Source of the DNA: an uncultured Flavobacteriaceae bacterium
Lineage (GTDB): Bacteria > Bacteroidota > Bacteroidia > Flavobacteriales > Flavobacteriaceae
Assembly: GCA_934675205.1 (NCBI GenBank)
Contig: CAKUPQ010000005.1
Coordinates: 36,924 to 100,923 of the forward strand
Length of the DNA stretch: 64,000 nucleotides
Direction: 5' to 3'
Every line of letters starts with the position of its first letter. Within the stretch, counting starts at the first letter, position 1. The position numbers were made by a program, and so were the translations under genes. Under the pieces are notes generated by a model. The model worked only from the letters and a program-made list of their open reading frames with translations, ran no database searches and was not told the DNA's origin. This document shows positions 1 through 8,912 of the stretch, piece by piece.

Positions 1-2079
1 TAAGGTAATATCATCCTGGTTTACATAAGAAGCAAGGCTGTAATCAAAAAACTGTGCTATACTTCCCGGACACCAACCTGCTCTGTTGTAATACCACGTT
101 CCGGCTTGAGGGCTACAACCATCAGGATTCGGATTACATACATTCCAGTTGTATTGTGAGAAAGTCTGTTGATTATTTACCCAAATATGGTGTGTGTTGG
201 GTTGAAATTCTGCCGCATTTCCGGTATTGTTATCTCCCCAGCCGTGTCCCGTAGAAACTAATTTAATTTTTGCAGACGCTGTATTTTCCGCAAAAATACC
301 TGTAAATTGTTCTGCCGGTTGCAGGTTAGCCATATCTCCGAATTGATAAGTATTATACCATAATTTTTCGACAGTACTGTACGGATATTCTGCTGTTCCT
401 GCTTTGTAATTGAGCTGGAGTGTGTACAAAAATCCATTTCCCTGTGTTCCCAAAGTTACTCTGAATTTTGTTTTACCTAACAATAAAGAAGCAAAATCCG
501 TAAGGTCAATTTCACTCTGACAAGCCACTCCATAAGGGGTTAAATATCTGATAATTTCAAACCATTTCCCGTCTTTTCCCTGAACTTCAACAGAAGAAAC
601 TCTATCCCACGGGTCACAACCTCCGGTTGGACAATCAATAATAAGCGTCCCTAAAATCTGGTCATAAGCTCCGATATGACTTGGCAAATCCGATTCGACT
701 ATCACAACAGGAATATCCGCTTTAACCCAAGCCTGATTTGTCCCATTAACCGTTATATCTTGAGCGTTTTGCTGCAAATTAAAGGTAAGCGAGGTATTAC
801 CCGTAGCTCCAAAATTATTTTCGGAATTTACTACAAGCTCGTGAGTTCCGTAGCTGTCGGGAGTCCACCAGCCTGTATAGAATCCGTTTTGATGATTTAC
901 AAGCTCAACATCTTCTCCGTCTATTGCAACCGTTACCGAACTTATAGAGAATAAATCGGGATAGTCAATTCCGGCTCTGACTGCAATCTTAACAGGTATT
1001 AAATCCGAAGCATAAACATTTGCACTAATCGGGTGAAGTATTTCTGTATTTACCAAAATTCCGTTCGGGTCTAAAACATCAAACGAAACGGTTACATCTT
1101 CCGCAGGGTCATAATTTACATCTCCCGCTTGACTTGCTTTGACAACTACCGTTCCTGCAATTCCGTCCAAAGTCAGGGTTGTTCCGCTTATTGTGGCAGG
1201 TCCGGAAACGACTTCAAAAGAAACCGGTAAGCCCGAATTAGTCGTTGCCTCAAGCTCAAAAGGAACATCTGTAATTAATTTGTCAGGTATAGGAGGAAAA
1301 TTAATGGTTTGGGTTCCGTCTTCTAAAATTCCGTTGAAATTAGATGTTTCTCCCAAAAGGGCAAAATTATGCAAGGTCGAATTTTTTGTAGTATCTCCGC
1401 TAAATTCATTCAGTTGGGTAATGTTAGTATTATTCCCTCCCGGAGTTCCTTGGTTAAATTTATAATATACCTGAAGTTCCGTTTCGTTACCGACCAATTC
1501 ATTCTGCATCATATCCTGAATTTCTGAAGCTGTAAGAGCCTTGCTCCACAAAGATACTTCATCAGCACGTCCTTTAAAGATAAAATTAAACCCGGGTAAA
1601 ATACATTTTCCGATAGAAAAAGGCTTGTCCGTAGAGAAAAAAGTACCCGAAGCCGTACTGCTTCCGATAAGACTGCCATCAACATACAGCTGAACGGTAT
1701 TCTGATTAAATACCCAAGCAATATGTTGCCAAACTCCCGCTTGAATAGTACCTGCAGGACCTACAACCTGATGCAGACCCGTATTGGTAACCACACGACA
1801 TTCAAGAGTTCCGTTACTTAATTGTATGAGATACATTTCTCCTGTTCCTGTCCCTCCGGCTCTGATACTCATCATTCCCTGTCCGTAGATTAGCTCATCA
1901 GTATAAAACCAACCTGCCATAGTAATGGTGTTTTTTCCGTTTACGTATTGAGCTCCATTAACCAGCTCGGTATAATCGTCAACCCCGTCAAAATGCAGGT
2001 ATTGATTCGACTGACCAAACGAAAACCCTGAAAAAAGCATCAGAGTAATAATCAAAAATTTAGTGTAAAGTAATTTCAT
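1..2079 (-). CDS. Secreted LamG and PNGase F-like protein (3' end cut by window edge)
   Basis: The frame is open from an ATG at 2079 to the window edge (693 codons, no stop), so the C-terminus is missing. Residues 1-22 are a clear signal peptide ending SFGQ. A LamG/concanavalin-type domain follows (YLHFDGVDDY, then VQLYVDGSLIG and ADEVSLWSKAL; about 25-200), then two Ig-like stretches. From about residue 480 the sequence resembles the two jelly-roll domains of peptide-N-glycosidase F, with GHGWGDNNTGNAAEF and GTWYYNRAGWCPG. PNGase F enzymes remove N-glycans from glycoproteins; deglycosylation here is inference. A T9SS C-terminal sorting domain is expected but lies outside the window. A hairpin terminator at 2117-2146 separates it from gldC upstream. 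Confidence 0.85.
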   Translation of the reverse strand, partial: MKLLYTKFLIITLMLFSGFSFGQSNQYLHFDGVDDYTELVNGAQYVNGKNTITMAGWFYTDELIYGQGMMSIRAGGTGTGEMYLIQLSNGTLECRVVTNTGLHQVVGPAGTIQAGVWQHIAWVFNQNTVQLYVDGSLIGSSTASGTFFSTDKPFSIGKCILPGFNFIFKGRADEVSLWSKALTASEIQDMMQNELVGNETELQVYYKFNQGTPGGNNTNITQLNEFSGDTTKNSTLHNFALLGETSNFNGILEDGTQTINFPPIPDKLITDVPFELEATTNSGLPVSFEVVSGPATISGTTLTLDGIAGTVVVKASQAGDVNYDPAEDVTVSFDVLDPNGILVNTEILHPISANVYASDLIPVKIAVRAGIDYPDLFSISSVTVAIDGEDVELVNHQNGFYTGWWTPDSYGTHELVVNSENNFGATGNTSLTFNLQQNAQDITVNGTNQAWVKADIPVVIVESDLPSHIGAYDQILGTLIIDCPTGGCDPWDRVSSVEVQGKDGKWFEIIRYLTPYGVACQSEIDLTDFASLLLGKTKFRVTLGTQGNGFLYTLQLNYKAGTAEYPYSTVEKLWYNTYQFGDMANLQPAEQFTGIFAENTASAKIKLVSTGHGWGDNNTGNAAEFQPNTHHIWVNNQQTFSQYNWNVCNPNPDGCSPQAGTWYYNRAGWCPGSIAQFFDYSLASYVNQDDITL

Positions 2080-2116
2080 AAGTTGAGTTTTTAGTTAAAT
2101 ATTCCCAAAAATAAAC

Positions 2117-2146
2117 AAAAAATCCGATTTCTAATCGGATTTTTTA
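2117..2146 (-). terminator. Rho-independent terminator after gldBC
   Basis: The 9-bp stem AATCCGATT / AATCGGATT (2121-2129 and 2133-2141) is flanked by A-runs on one side and T-runs on the other, so it can work in both directions. On the minus strand it follows gldC and precedes the secreted protein gene. Confidence 0.8.
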
Positions 2147-2175
2147 TCTGTTCACTGTAAACTGAATACTGTTCA

Positions 2176-2508
2176 CTATTTTACAAGCTCCATTTTCTCT
2201 GCAAAATACGAGGCAAAATCTTTCATCGTTTCTGCCATTTTTTCATCTCCTGTTGCTCTTTGAAACGTATCTGCCATTGCCACTAAATTCTGATGAAAAA
2301 AGAGTTTCATTTCATCGACAGGCATATCTTTGGTCCATAAATCCATACGGAGACTTTCTTTAGCTTTGCTATCCCAAATAGCAAGCATAATGGATTTACT
2401 TTCTTCGTTTTCGATTCCTCCGTCTTTGGCTGTCCATAAGATGTTTTCGGGAATTTTGTTCTGGTCAAGCTCTATGGTAAATAAAACTTCTGATGTTAGT
2501 TTACTCAT
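2176..2508 (-). CDS. gldC: Gliding motility protein GldC
   Basis: A 110-residue cytoplasmic protein without signal peptide or membrane segment. The sequence (MSKLTSEVLFTIELDQNKIP, WTAKDGGIENEESK, MRMDLWTKDMPVDEMK-like core) and the position directly after gldB identify GldC. It is an accessory protein for gliding in flavobacteria whose biochemical role is unknown. The start codon overlaps the gldB stop by one base (2508), so the two are translationally coupled. A terminator follows at 2117-2146. Confidence 0.9.
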   Translation of the reverse strand: MSKLTSEVLFTIELDQNKIPENILWTAKDGGIENEESKSIMLAIWDSKAKESLRMDLWTKDMPVDEMKLFFHQNLVAMADTFQRATGDEKMAETMKDFASYFAEKMELVK

Positions 2509-3467
2509 TATCGATTAGGTTTATATTTTGAGGTTTTAAATAATTCGTTTGCATCTTCCTTTAGCAGTTTATCCAAAGAAATCTGAGGGTTGTTTTTGGC
2601 ATAAGCTCGTACGATTTGCCAACCAATCCACGTTCCGATTCGTCCCGGAGATTCGTTGTCAATATCCAAATAAAATTTTGAAAACGGAGCTACATTGACA
2701 AATCGTGTAATCAAATTAGGGTCACTACTATACAGCATATTTTCGTCTATAAAATACCTCCACATATTTTCTTCGTTTTCATAAGCCCATTGGAGCTGCT
2801 TGTCAGAATAGTTTATTTTTTCTTCATCGGTAAAATCGGGAATCAGTAAATCTTTAAGGTATAAAATTTTCCCTTCATAAATGATTCTCGACAAAAAATC
2901 AGCTTGGTTCGGATACGGAATTTTTCGTTGTGCAAAGGATTTGACAAGGTCAGGCATCATTTGCCTTGGCACTAATTCTTCTCTCAAATAAACATCTCTT
3001 TCGTAAAAATGGTGGTCTTTTCCTAAATACAAATCCAACGAAATCAGTGCAATCGAATCCGTATAAAATGCTTTACTATAATAATCAACCTCTGCAATTA
3101 CGGTATTTACTTTCGGAATGCTCTGATTCGGAAAATAATATTTGATGTGCTTGAAAAGCGAGGTTAATTCTTTTTCTAATTGCTTCGTATTCGGGAATTT
3201 CTTTTGAACTTCTGTGTATAATTCCGTAAAAATCGTATCCTGCTTTTGCTCTATCCAAACCGAATCAGAAACGTTAAAGGGAAACAAATGCGGGTATTTC
3301 GCTTTGATTTTGGCTAAATCTTCGATAGGAGTTTCATAATATTCTTTGTCAAATCGCTCTAATTCGACCTGAACGGGAATCGCATCAATAGTTTTTTCGA
3401 GTTCGCTTTTTCGGTTGCACGAAACCAGTAAAAAGACAATAAGTGCCGATAATACAAGTTTTTTCAT
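2508..3467 (-). CDS. gldB: Gliding motility lipoprotein GldB
   Basis: 319 residues from the ATG at 3467; an upstream ATG at 3491 would add eight lysine-rich residues before the signal peptide and is less likely. The N-terminus MKKLVLSALIVFLLVSC is a lipoprotein signal peptide with Cys17 as the lipidation site. The body (TIDAIPVQVELERFDKEYYE, GRIGTWIGWQIVRAYAK) matches GldB, a lipoprotein required for gliding and for stable T9SS/gliding function in flavobacteria. It is the first gene of a gldB-gldC unit, with a Bacteroidota -7 box at 3559-3566. The divergent neighbour is nadE, an arrangement I recall from other flavobacteria. Confidence 0.93.
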   Translation of the reverse strand: MKKLVLSALIVFLLVSCNRKSELEKTIDAIPVQVELERFDKEYYETPIEDLAKIKAKYPHLFPFNVSDSVWIEQKQDTIFTELYTEVQKKFPNTKQLEKELTSLFKHIKYYFPNQSIPKVNTVIAEVDYYSKAFYTDSIALISLDLYLGKDHHFYERDVYLREELVPRQMMPDLVKSFAQRKIPYPNQADFLSRIIYEGKILYLKDLLIPDFTDEEKINYSDKQLQWAYENEENMWRYFIDENMLYSSDPNLITRFVNVAPFSKFYLDIDNESPGRIGTWIGWQIVRAYAKNNPQISLDKLLKEDANELFKTSKYKPNR

Positions 3468-3506
3468 TTTTCGTTTTTTGTTTAAAATCAAAAAAGATAC
3501 CTTTAC

Positions 3507-3551
3507 TTTTTAATACCTGACAGGTTTTAAAAACCTGTCAGGTATTAAAAA
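3507..3551. repeat. Perfect 22-bp palindrome between gldB and nadE
   Basis: The arms 3507-3528 and 3530-3551 are perfectly complementary around one central base; the core reads ACCTGACAGGTTTT and its complement. It sits in the probable gldB leader and upstream of nadE. As the genes diverge it cannot be a shared terminator. It resembles interspersed palindromes of Flavobacteriaceae intergenic regions (from memory), or it could be an operator or leader hairpin. Confidence 0.85.
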
Positions 3552-3558
3552 TTCGTTA

Positions 3559-3566
3559 CAAAGATA
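3559..3566 (-). promoter_or_regulatory. gldB promoter -7 box
   Basis: The minus strand reads TATCTTTG, matching the Bacteroidota primary sigma -7 consensus TAnnTTTG, about 90 bases before the gldB start. The downstream leader contains the palindrome at 3507-3551. No clear -33 element is seen. Confidence 0.6.
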
Positions 3567-3597
3567 ACTTCTAAAAAGTAATTTTATTATAAAAAGT

Positions 3598-4404
3598 ATG
3601 AATTCAGGTTTTAATGCAGAAAGAGTAAACGAATATATTGTTGATTGGTTGAAATCCTATTCCGAAAAATCGAGGGTAAAAGGTTTTGTAATCGGAATTT
3701 CGGGAGGAATCGATTCGGCTGTTACTTCGTTTTTGTGTGCCCAAACAGGATTGGAAACGCTTTGTGTCGAAATGCCAATTCATCAGGCTGAATCTCAGGC
3801 AAATAGAGCAAAAGAACACATCAAGCTGTTACAATCAAAATTCCCGAATGTAAAAAGTATCGCAACCGATTTGACTTCCACTTTTGAAGAATTTAAAAAT
3901 CAAGTTCCTCAAAACACAGATGAATACAGGCTGAATCTGACTTTAGCCAATACCCGTGCGAGATTGCGAATGATTACGTTGTATTATTTTGCGGGAATTC
4001 ACTCTCTCTTGGTTGTGGGAACAGGAAACAAAATCGAAGATTTTGGAGTTGGCTTTTATACCAAATACGGAGATGGAGGAGTGGATGTTAGTCCGATTGC
4101 AGATTTGATGAAATCAGAAGTATATCAATTAGCCGAATATTTAGAAGTTCCGAATTCGATTCGGGTTGCTCCTCCGACAGACGGACTTTTTGGAGATGAC
4201 CGCTCGGACGAAGACCAACTCGGAGCAACATATAACGAACTCGAAACGGCAATGATAGCTCACGAAAACGGAAAAACTTCCGATGATTTTTTGGGTAGAG
4301 AAAAAGAAGTTTTTGATATTTATGTACGACTAAACACCATAAATCAACATAAAATGAATCCGATTCCGGTTTGTGAGATTCCGAAGTTAGTCCGAAGTAG
4401 TTAG
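3598..4404 (+). CDS. nadE: NH3-dependent NAD+ synthetase
   Basis: A 268-residue protein. The PP-loop SGGIDSA is at residues 35-41, followed by the family regions GTGNKIEDFGVGFYTKYGDGG and PTDGLFGDDRSDEDQLGA. It adenylates and amidates nicotinic acid adenine dinucleotide to NAD+ with ammonia, in the cytosol. There is no glutaminase (CN-hydrolase) domain, so it is the short ammonia-dependent form. It diverges from gldB and converges on msrA, with a mobile repeat between nadE and msrA that begins 15 bases after the stop. Confidence 0.95.
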   Translation: MNSGFNAERVNEYIVDWLKSYSEKSRVKGFVIGISGGIDSAVTSFLCAQTGLETLCVEMPIHQAESQANRAKEHIKLLQSKFPNVKSIATDLTSTFEEFKNQVPQNTDEYRLNLTLANTRARLRMITLYYFAGIHSLLVVGTGNKIEDFGVGFYTKYGDGGVDVSPIADLMKSEVYQLAEYLEVPNSIRVAPPTDGLFGDDRSDEDQLGATYNELETAMIAHENGKTSDDFLGREKEVFDIYVRLNTINQHKMNPIPVCEIPKLVRSS

Positions 4405-4418
4405 TCCGAAGTCAAGGG

Positions 4419-4567
4419 CTGTCATTGCGAACAAGCGAAGTATGGCAATCTTGGGATTCCTCAACTACGCTTCGGTTGGGAATGACAAAACATTCTATCA
4501 TTTCGACGATAGGAGAAATCTTTTTTGGAGATTGCTTCACTTCGTTTCTCTACGTTCGCAATGACAG
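4419..4567. repeat. MITE-like palindromic element with 14-bp inverted ends
   Basis: The ends CTGTCATTGCGAAC (4419-4432) and GTTCGCAATGACAG (4554-4567) are exact inverted repeats. Inside are GATTGCTTCACTTCGTT-like words typical of dispersed TCATTGCGA repeats found in many bacteria. At about 149 bp with no coding capacity, it is best described as a non-autonomous repeat in the nadE/msrA convergent gap. Confidence 0.75.
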
Positions 4568-4570
4568 AAA

Positions 4571-5098
4571 TTATTTCTTTAATTTCCGTGCGAATGTTTG
4601 TTTGAATTTTTGAAGCTTCGGATTTACAACAGCCTGACAATATGGGTTTTGCGGATTGTTTTTCAGATATTCGTGATGATAATCTTCTGCTTTGTAAAAC
4701 GTAACAGCCTCCGAAATCTGCGTTACAATCGGATTGTCGAATATTTTTTCGGTTTCGAGTAATTTTATAAAATCTTCTGACTGTTGTTTTTGTGCTGATG
4801 AATGATAAAAAATCTCACTTCGATATTGCGTTCCCACATCTCCCCCTTGTCGGTTTAGAGTGGTCGGATTATGGGTTGCAAAAAATATTTCCAATAGTTC
4901 GTTAAACGAAATTTTATCCGAATCAAAAACGATTTCGATAGCTTCTGCGTGTCCTGTTGTTCCCTCACAAACCTGCTTGTAAGTCGGGTTTTCGGTTGTA
5001 CCTCCGATATATCCCGAAGTTACGCTTTCCACTCCTTCCAACTCCGAAAAAATACTTTCCGTACACCAAAAACACCCTCCTGCAAATGTTGCCTTCAT
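4571..5098 (-). CDS. msrA: Peptide methionine sulfoxide reductase MsrA
   Basis: A 175-residue protein with the MsrA active-site motif GGCFWC at residues 7-12 (catalytic Cys9), the GYIGG region, the histidine-rich GTTGHAEAIE, and a C-terminal YCQAV that can supply a resolving cysteine. It reduces methionine-S-sulfoxide in damaged proteins with thioredoxin. No signal peptide, so cytosolic. It probably stands alone; the membrane protein gene upstream ends 21 bases away. Confidence 0.95.
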   Translation of the reverse strand: MKATFAGGCFWCTESIFSELEGVESVTSGYIGGTTENPTYKQVCEGTTGHAEAIEIVFDSDKISFNELLEIFFATHNPTTLNRQGGDVGTQYRSEIFYHSSAQKQQSEDFIKLLETEKIFDNPIVTQISEAVTFYKAEDYHHEYLKNNPQNPYCQAVVNPKLQKFKQTFARKLKK

Positions 5099-5119
5099 AA
5101 GTTAGCTATTTGAAATAAA

Positions 5120-5731
5120 TTATAAATAATGTTTTTCCAAATGATTTTTAAAATCATCTTTCTCTTTTTTAGTCTTTATTCCTAAAACACGAGTTAAATT
5201 TTCAAAGCTAAATTTGTCTTTCGCGTAATAATGAATCAATATTCCTCTTAAATTTTGAAAATCATAAGAATAATACAGCTGGTAATTACATTTTACAGTT
5301 TCACCTGAATTTAATTCTAAAAACACATTATTATCAACCCCATTAGATAGCGGACTATTTAAATCACTTCTGTATGTGTATGTGAATTTCCCATAATAAT
5401 CTTCATTTGTAATACTAATGGCTTTAATCTCATCTAAAGTAATTTCTTTTGAGTTTATTAGTATTGCATCTTTCTCAAAAGTTATAAACCCTTCTAACTT
5501 TCCTTTTAAAGGCTTTGTTTTTGGAATATTGATTAGCTTTAAAACAAGCCCACAACCTATAGAACTAAAGGCAATTGCAAGTAAAATTGTATTTAACAAA
5601 CTGTGTTGTATAATCTTTCCGCTATTAGTTATTAAGACGATAATGATACATATAAAAAATATTGGATATATAATTCGGTTGTTACTCCAATAAAATTTAG
5701 ATGATTTTTTATAAATAGAAAATCTATTCAT
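5120..5731 (-). CDS. Hypothetical membrane protein with two N-terminal helices
   Basis: 203 residues, family not recognised. Two hydrophobic helices lie near residues 19-38 (IIYPIFFICIIIVLITN) and 46-66 (LLNTILLAIAFSSIGCGLVL). They are followed by a soluble domain of about 130 residues rich in beta-prone and charged residues, which could sit on the cytosolic side. It lies between pheT (stop 9 bases upstream) and msrA and may be read through from pheT. Confidence 0.7.
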   Translation of the reverse strand: MNRFSIYKKSSKFYWSNNRIIYPIFFICIIIVLITNSGKIIQHSLLNTILLAIAFSSIGCGLVLKLINIPKTKPLKGKLEGFITFEKDAILINSKEITLDEIKAISITNEDYYGKFTYTYRSDLNSPLSNGVDNNVFLELNSGETVKCNYQLYYSYDFQNLRGILIHYYAKDKFSFENLTRVLGIKTKKEKDDFKNHLEKHYL

Positions 5732-5740
5732 CGTTCATTA

Positions 5741-8167
5741 TTATCTTAAACTTGCCCCTAATTTTTCGGTCAGATTCGATACAATTTTCGACATTGTTTT
5801 TTCGATTTTTTCATCAGTCAGGGTTTTTTCTTCGTCCTGAAGAATAAAACTTACCGCATACGATTTTTTCCCTTGAGGTAGCTTATCTCCCTGATATACA
5901 TCGAACAAATCAATTTCTTTAACCAACTTTTTATCGGTTTGTTCGGCTATCTGATAAATGCTTTCAAAGGTGATATTTTCGTCCAAAAGCAAAGCCAAAT
6001 CACGTCTTACTTCAGGATATTTCGCAATTTCGGTAAATTTGATTTTGTCCGAAACCAATTTGATAACATTTCCCCATTTTACATCAGCATACAAAACTTC
6101 CTGCTTGATGTCGAAATGTTTCAGAATTTGTTTTTTCAACACTCCAAATTCTGCTAAAACCTCATTTCCTTTTACCAACGAAATTCCCTCCGAAAAAATA
6201 TCATTAGACACAACAGAAGTTCTTAAACCTTTAATCCCCAAACGATTAAATATATTCGAAAGATGTGCTTTCAACAAAAAGAAATCTGATTTTTGGGATT
6301 TTTCGAGCCAACTTTCAGCACTTCTGTTTCCCGTAACGAAAATAGCCAAATGCTTGTTTTCGATATAGTTTTTATCTTGGTTTTTGTAAGTATTTCCGAA
6401 TTCGTAGAATTTCAAATCTGCATTTTTTCGGTTGATGTTGTACGAAACAGCCTCCAATCCGCTAAATAACAGGGACTGACGCATAACCGATAAATCACTA
6501 CTCAACGGATTCAGAATCGTTACGTTCTGCTCTTGTAACAACTGCTCCGAAAGTTTAATGTATTCGGGAGTAGTCAATGAATTGGACATAATCTCGTTAA
6601 ACCCATTCGAAGTCAATAAGTTAGCGATGATATTTTGCAATTTATATTCTTCTGTTGGAGACGAATTGGCAATCGAAGCATTGAGCTTTTGAACGGAGTC
6701 AATATTGTTGTATCCGTAAACCCTCAAAACATCTTCAACAACATCAATTTCCCTCTGAACATCAACTCTATACGGAGGGATTGTAAGCCCTAAACCGACA
6801 TCAGAAATACTTCCGATTTTGATTTCCAAAGAAGTCAGAATATTTTTTACTGCCTCTTTCGGGATTTCCTGTCCTATAATTTTGTTCAGTGTTTCAAAAT
6901 GCAGAAATACTTGTTGTCCTTCGATTTTTTTCGGATAAATGTCTATAATATCAGACGTTACCTCTCCTCCTGCCAATTCCTTGATAAGTATAACCGCTCT
7001 TTTGAGGGCATATTCGGTAATAGTCGGGTCAATTCCTCTCTCATAACGGAAAGATGCATCAGAATTTATCGAATGACGTTTTGCCGATTTTCGTATCGAA
7101 ACTGCATCAAAATAAGCACTTTCTATAAATATATTTGAAGTGGATTCCGTAACAGCAGAGTTTTTTCCTCCCATAACTCCAGCCAAAGCCATCGGAACTT
7201 CATCGTTATAAATTATCAAATCTTCTGCATTCAACGTACGTTCTACATCATCAAGAGTTACGAATTTCGTTCCCTCAACTGCTGTTTTTACGACAACTTT
7301 ATTCCCTTTAATTTTCGAGGCATCGAATATGTGAAGCGGTTGCCCCAAATCGTGAAGCACATAATTACTAATATCGACTATATTGTTTTTCGGAGTAAGT
7401 CCGATAGCTTTCAAACGGTTTTTGAGCCATTCGGGAGATTCCTTAACCGTAACCCCCGAAATCGTAACCCCACAATATCTCGGACAAAGTTTAGACTCAA
7501 CCACATCAACATCAATTTTTAACGTACGCTTATCAACTCTAAAACTGCTTATTGACGGAGTAATCAACTCTGAATGAATGTTTTCTGACTGTTGCAATCC
7601 TGCTTTAATATCCCGAGCCACTCCCAAATGACTCATCGCATCAGCACGATTCGGAGTAAGCCCGATTTCAAAAACTTCATCACTTTCGATGTTGTAAATT
7701 TCGCTTACAGGACTTCCGATTTTGGCTTTTTTGTCAAGAACTAAAATACCTTCGTGGGAAGTTCCCAAGCCAAGTTCGTCTTCTGCACATATCATTCCGA
7801 GGCTGTCTTCCCCTCTTATTTTTCCCTTTTTGATTTGAAACGGATTTCCCTCCGAATCATACAAAGTCGTTCCGATGGTAGCCACAGCCACTTTCTGTCC
7901 GACTGCCACATTTGAGGCTCCACAAACGATTTGCAACGGTTTTTCTTCTCCTACATCAACAGTTGTGATTTTGAGTTTGTCTGCATTTGGGTGTTTTTCG
8001 CACGTAAGAACAAGCCCGACTACAACTCCTTCTAATCCTCCTTTTACGGATTCAAATTTTTCCACTCCCTCAACTTCCAAGCCCAAATCCGTAAGAAGTG
8101 TTGAGATTTCCTGCGATGTTTTATTCGTTTTTATAAATTGCTTTAACCAATTATAAGATATTCTCAT
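5741..8167 (-). CDS. pheT: Phenylalanyl-tRNA synthetase beta subunit
   Basis: 808 residues from the ATG at 8167 (MRISYNWLKQF); an upstream ATG at 8218 would place the -7 promoter inside the gene. Domains in order: EMAP/tRNA-binding fold (about 42-155, VVGLVLTCEKHPNADKLKI), B3/B4 editing region (about 210-390), B5 domain (about 400-475), synthetase-like core, and C-terminal anticodon-binding FDX-ACB domain (about 715-808, FTEIAKYPEVRRDLALL). With PheS it forms the alpha2-beta2 enzyme that charges tRNA-Phe. pheS is not adjacent. Confidence 0.97.
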   Translation of the reverse strand: MRISYNWLKQFIKTNKTSQEISTLLTDLGLEVEGVEKFESVKGGLEGVVVGLVLTCEKHPNADKLKITTVDVGEEKPLQIVCGASNVAVGQKVAVATIGTTLYDSEGNPFQIKKGKIRGEDSLGMICAEDELGLGTSHEGILVLDKKAKIGSPVSEIYNIESDEVFEIGLTPNRADAMSHLGVARDIKAGLQQSENIHSELITPSISSFRVDKRTLKIDVDVVESKLCPRYCGVTISGVTVKESPEWLKNRLKAIGLTPKNNIVDISNYVLHDLGQPLHIFDASKIKGNKVVVKTAVEGTKFVTLDDVERTLNAEDLIIYNDEVPMALAGVMGGKNSAVTESTSNIFIESAYFDAVSIRKSAKRHSINSDASFRYERGIDPTITEYALKRAVILIKELAGGEVTSDIIDIYPKKIEGQQVFLHFETLNKIIGQEIPKEAVKNILTSLEIKIGSISDVGLGLTIPPYRVDVQREIDVVEDVLRVYGYNNIDSVQKLNASIANSSPTEEYKLQNIIANLLTSNGFNEIMSNSLTTPEYIKLSEQLLQEQNVTILNPLSSDLSVMRQSLLFSGLEAVSYNINRKNADLKFYEFGNTYKNQDKNYIENKHLAIFVTGNRSAESWLEKSQKSDFFLLKAHLSNIFNRLGIKGLRTSVVSNDIFSEGISLVKGNEVLAEFGVLKKQILKHFDIKQEVLYADVKWGNVIKLVSDKIKFTEIAKYPEVRRDLALLLDENITFESIYQIAEQTDKKLVKEIDLFDVYQGDKLPQGKKSYAVSFILQDEEKTLTDEKIEKTMSKIVSNLTEKLGASLR

Positions 8168-8197
8168 TTCTTTTAAATAGATGTTTTTGTTGACTTG

Positions 8198-8205
8198 CAA
8201 AGATA
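8198..8205 (-). promoter_or_regulatory. pheT promoter -7 box
   Basis: TATCTTTG followed by C on the minus strand, 31 bases before the pheT start. This matches the Bacteroidota TAnnTTTG consensus and supports the start chosen for pheT. Confidence 0.65.
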
Positions 8206-8321
8206 ATTTTTTTACCACGAATTATTGCGAATGTTTGCGAATGTTTTTTACTATATCACGTTTTGATACTTTGATAAGCTACTTTTGTCTGAAATAATTA
8301 AAAAAATATTTGATTATTGCG

Positions 8322-8329
8322 TATATTTG
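8322..8329 (+). promoter_or_regulatory. -7-like box in the leader of the flanking cassette array
   Basis: TATATTTG lies four bases before the first cassette box GTTATAGGC. The surrounding sequence (TTGCGTATATTT then GAGTTA, 8317-8337) recurs nearly unchanged at 51209-51229, just before the prophage array. It may act as a cassette promoter in the way Pc does in integrons; that is inference. Confidence 0.45.
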
Positions 8330-8432
8330 TGAGTTATAGGCAAGTGTATTGAACGATACAACAACCTTTAAACTGACAAAAAACATTTAAACTATAGGTT
8401 GAAATTTAGTATAATAAAAAAATAACTAAGAA

Positions 8433-8912
8433 ATGAGCTTGTTTAAAAAACTATTTGGATCTAATAAACCTAAAGGTTTTATGGATGAATTTTGGGGAAG
8501 TCTTGAATATGAAAGCAAGACAGATATCTACGGAAAAAAACAATTTTCAAAAAATCCTAAAGGGCAAATTAAATTTTACAATATGGATGTGAAAATAGAT
8601 TTGGAATGTGGAAAAAATGGAACAAATCAAGAACAAAAGGCATTTTTCATTCAGATAAATAACGAATTCCCGAAAATTATTTCTGAAAAACTAATTCCAA
8701 TACTTAATTCTGAGCTAGCCAAATGGTTAGACGTTCCATCTCATCAAGTAAATTTTGATAATGATTTTATTTTGAATGAATTGTTTTTGCCAATGTGTCT
8801 GAATTTTCCAGTAAAATGGAAAATGGTTCTTTACTACCCAAAAATCGATCAGTTTATGACTGTTCATTTTGTAGATTTTGAACCTCAAACAAAAATACAA
8901 TTTGAAAGCTAA
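8433..8912 (+). CDS. Hypothetical protein, cassette 1
   Basis: 159 residues, family not recognised. The N-terminus MSLFKKLFGSNKPKGFMDEF is basic and amphipathic; the rest is a mixed alpha/beta soluble protein with no signal peptide or membrane segment (YNMDVKIDLECG, WLDVPSHQVNFD, KWKMVLYYPKID). It is the only gene between the matching cassette ends at 8333 and 9183. Small orphan genes of this kind are usual cassette cargo. Its own promoter is not evident; the -7 box at 8322 may serve it. Confidence 0.75.
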   Translation: MSLFKKLFGSNKPKGFMDEFWGSLEYESKTDIYGKKQFSKNPKGQIKFYNMDVKIDLECGKNGTNQEQKAFFIQINNEFPKIISEKLIPILNSELAKWLDVPSHQVNFDNDFILNELFLPMCLNFPVKWKMVLYYPKIDQFMTVHFVDFEPQTKIQFES

